A stretch of 18,545 nt of DNA from Promethearchaeota archaeon (GTDB lineage Archaea; Asgardarchaeota; Lokiarchaeia; Sigynarchaeales; SOKP01), in contig DAOUUT010000035.1 in NCBI GenBank assembly GCA_030668025.1, forward strand, positions 1 through 18,545. The letters are read 5' to 3'. Below are positions 16,946-18,545 of the stretch, piece by piece. Below the pieces are notes generated by a model. The model was not told the origin of the DNA, made no database searches, and saw nothing but the letters and a program-made list of their open reading frames with translations. Each line of letters begins with the position of its first letter. The first letter of the stretch is position 1. The position numbers and the translations under genes were made by a program.

Positions 16946-17995
16946 TCATTCTTTATTGGGCTCTAAAACAACTTTTAAAGATTCTTTTGCTTCAAAAACA
17001 ACCTTGAAGGCTTCTCCAGCGTGATTTAGAGGGAATCGATGAGTTATTAATTCTAAGACTTTAAATTTCTTAGATAATATCCATATATAAGACTCTTGAA
17101 GATCTTCAGGTGCCGCTCCGTATGATGTCGTTATTGTTATCTCATTTCTCCAATATTCGTTTATTGGTACTTCCAAATTAATACCAGGGGCAGGAACTGC
17201 GAAAAATATAATTTTACCACCAGGAGCAGCACATTTTAAAGCCTGATTTGCTGCAGATAAAGCACCAGTACACACGATAACAATATCTGCTAATCGATTA
17301 TCATTCAATTCCATAAGTTTTAAGGGAATATCCTCACTAGCAGAAAAAGTCTCATCAGCCCCAAACTTCTTCGCCATTTTTAACCTATATTCATTGATGT
17401 CAGTTGCAAACACTTTTGCTACTCCTCTCAATTTTGCTAGTTGAATATGCAAAATTCCTGAAACTCCACTACCAAGTATTAAAACTGTTAAGCCTTTTCC
17501 AACATTAGCTAATCTTTGTGCCCTACACACACACCCAAACGGTTCGATCAAAACTGCTTCATCATACGATACCGATCTATCTAAAACAATTACTCCTTCT
17601 TTTTCGATATTTATTTTAGGAATTCTCACATATTCAGAAAAACCGCCTGGATCGAAATTGGTACTATGAAGTAGACTACACGCTGTATGATGACCTTGAT
17701 GACAATAATAACAATCAAAACAAGGAACGTGGTGAGAAACAAAAACACGATCTCCGACTTTGAGGCGCTTTACATCCTTTCCTACCTGAACAATATCGCC
17801 GGCTATTTCATGCCCAAGAATTAGATTATCTACGCCTAGCTTTTTCATTTTGGCAAATCTATAATATTCTAAAACATCCGAACCGCAAATACCTGACTTT
17901 ACGACCTTTACCAATAATTCTCCTGAACCAATTATTGGTTTTGGTATCTCGTCAAGCCTAACATCGTTATTGTTATAATATCGTGCAATTTTCAT
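16946..17995 (-). CDS. Zinc-dependent medium-chain alcohol/polyol dehydrogenase
   Basis: This is a 349-residue NAD(P)-dependent oxidoreductase of the MDR family, closest in style to sorbitol or threonine dehydrogenases. Catalytic zinc ligands are C37 (GICGSD), H62-E63 (GHE) and E151 (EPFGC). The structural zinc site is complete with C92, C95, C98 and C106. The Rossmann motif GSGVSG lies at 175-180, and an acidic D199 at the end of the next strand favours NAD over NADP. The length is normal and there is no signal peptide. The ATG at 17995 has no strong ribosome site. It is convergent with the hydrolase, with a five-base gap, so their transcripts must overlap. The alcohol oxidised is unknown. 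Confidence 0.92.
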   Translation of the reverse strand: MKIARYYNNNDVRLDEIPKPIIGSGELLVKVVKSGICGSDVLEYYRFAKMKKLGVDNLILGHEIAGDIVQVGKDVKRLKVGDRVFVSHHVPCFDCYYCHQGHHTACSLLHSTNFDPGGFSEYVRIPKINIEKEGVIVLDRSVSYDEAVLIEPFGCVCRAQRLANVGKGLTVLILGSGVSGILHIQLAKLRGVAKVFATDINEYRLKMAKKFGADETFSASEDIPLKLMELNDNRLADIVIVCTGALSAANQALKCAAPGGKIIFFAVPAPGINLEVPINEYWRNEITITTSYGAAPEDLQESYIWILSKKFKVLELITHRFPLNHAGEAFKVVFEAKESLKVVLEPNKE

Positions 17996-18085
17996 TGTAA
18001 TACCTACATAAATTCAAAATTGACAGTACTAAAAATAATATGTTTTTATGATTATTAAAAGTAAGATTTTTTGAAAAATTCTTTT

Positions 18086-18545
18086 TTAAGTTAAAAGCTT
18101 AAATTTAACGAATAACTTAAAAATTATAAAATTTACACTACAAGTTAAACACATTACAATTGTTATCATTATATAGGGATTTCCAAATAATGGAAAATGG
18201 GTCACCCAATGTATCAAAGCTTCTTGTAGATATTCAAATAGAAGTACCCAACTTAATAATATCAAATACCTTATTATTGGTTTTATCGTTGATAGATGAA
18301 TAACTAATAATGTCAAAACATTAGCCCACCAAACAGCTGCGTGGAGAAAAATATAACTTTGATTATGCCAGGTCCACAATCCAACAAGATGACCTAACCA
18401 TTCTAATGAAAAACATACTATGTATAATATAACCCAGATTGCTAAAATATATAATATTTTTGGTTCTGGGATAAAATACGATGCCTTATTCCTTTGGTGC
18501 TTTGTTACTAAATATCCTGTTATCGTAATCCCAAAAATTGATAAT
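18086..18545 (-). CDS. Polytopic membrane protein, 5' end beyond the window
   Basis: The minus-strand frame ending at 18086 is open all the way to the right edge, giving about 153 residues of a longer protein. A TTG at 18379 that could be taken as a start lies inside a coherent membrane protein (upstream residues include an EPKILYILAIWVI segment), so it is not the real start. Four hydrophobic segments are visible, with aromatic and histidine-rich loops (EWLGH, WTWHNQ, HAAVWW, FEYLQEALIHW) and a short basic C-terminus. I do not recognise the family. The E, H and W clusters at segment ends suggest a ligand- or metal-binding membrane enzyme or a heptahelical-type protein, but this is only an impression. 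Confidence 0.75.
   Translation of the reverse strand, partial: LSIFGITITGYLVTKHQRNKASYFIPEPKILYILAIWVILYIVCFSLEWLGHLVGLWTWHNQSYIFLHAAVWWANVLTLLVIHLSTIKPIIRYLILLSWVLLFEYLQEALIHWVTHFPLFGNPYIMITIVMCLTCSVNFIIFKLFVKFKLLT

Noticed and set aside
18086..18379. A complete 97-residue membrane protein starting at TTG 18379
   Set aside because: The same frame continues without a stop to 18545 with further transmembrane-like sequence, so this is part of a longer gene.
1..18545. CRISPR arrays, tRNA, rRNA or insertion-sequence ends
   Set aside because: I saw no regularly spaced repeats, no GC-rich cloverleaf-like segment and no transposase-like frame anywhere in the window. Short structured RNAs could still be missed by eye.

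Overview
The window is AT-rich DNA (roughly one third G+C by eye) that reads as archaeal. Shine-Dalgarno sites of the GGAGG/GTGA type precede several starts, long T tracts follow genes, and the gene content fits an Asgard archaeon, most likely of the Lokiarchaeia group. The main pointers to that group are a CxxC...CxxH protein ending its N-terminal domain in GYD and a very large substrate-binding protein with a cytoplasmic tail. The assignment rests on family recall, not on a search.

Layout. The left edge (2-445) holds the C-terminal half of an EamA-type transporter. From 696 to 7614 there is a tandem duplication of a two-gene ABC module: ATPase, then a giant permease ending in a CPBP (CAAX/Abi-type) intramembrane protease domain, then the same pair again. 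All four genes lie on the plus strand with short gaps and probably form one operon. A convergent membrane-embedded M28 metallopeptidase (7635-8918, minus) follows. Next come a plus-strand zinc-motif protein (9159-10007) and an LsrF/DhnA-type aldolase (10165-10979) whose frame is broken by 32 extra bases. A 1332-residue extracellular peptide-binding protein with a transmembrane anchor and a large cytoplasmic region fills 11092-15090 (minus). The right part holds a chimeric pseudogene (15504-15868), an intact metallo-beta-lactamase-fold hydrolase (15978-16940), a convergent zinc alcohol dehydrogenase (16946-17995, minus) and the 3' part of a membrane protein running off the edge (18086-18545, minus).

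Two observations stand out. First, the aldolase reading frame stops just before its conserved MGRN phosphate-binding motif. The missing 42 codons resume after exactly 32 bases that form a 10-bp hairpin. Removing them restores [11 protein letters not shown], and the fold resembles a relaxed bulge-helix-bulge intron, although a simple disabling insertion is at least as likely. Second, the pseudogene at 15504 joins a decayed hydrolase N-terminus (paralog of the 15978 gene) to a second LsrF C-terminal tail. This implies that a hydrolase-aldolase gene pair once stood there and collapsed by deletion.

Functionally, the ABC modules suggest export of an unknown substrate coupled to intramembrane proteolysis. 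The big binding protein has no transporter genes beside it and looks more like a receptor or cell-surface sensor than a transporter subunit.
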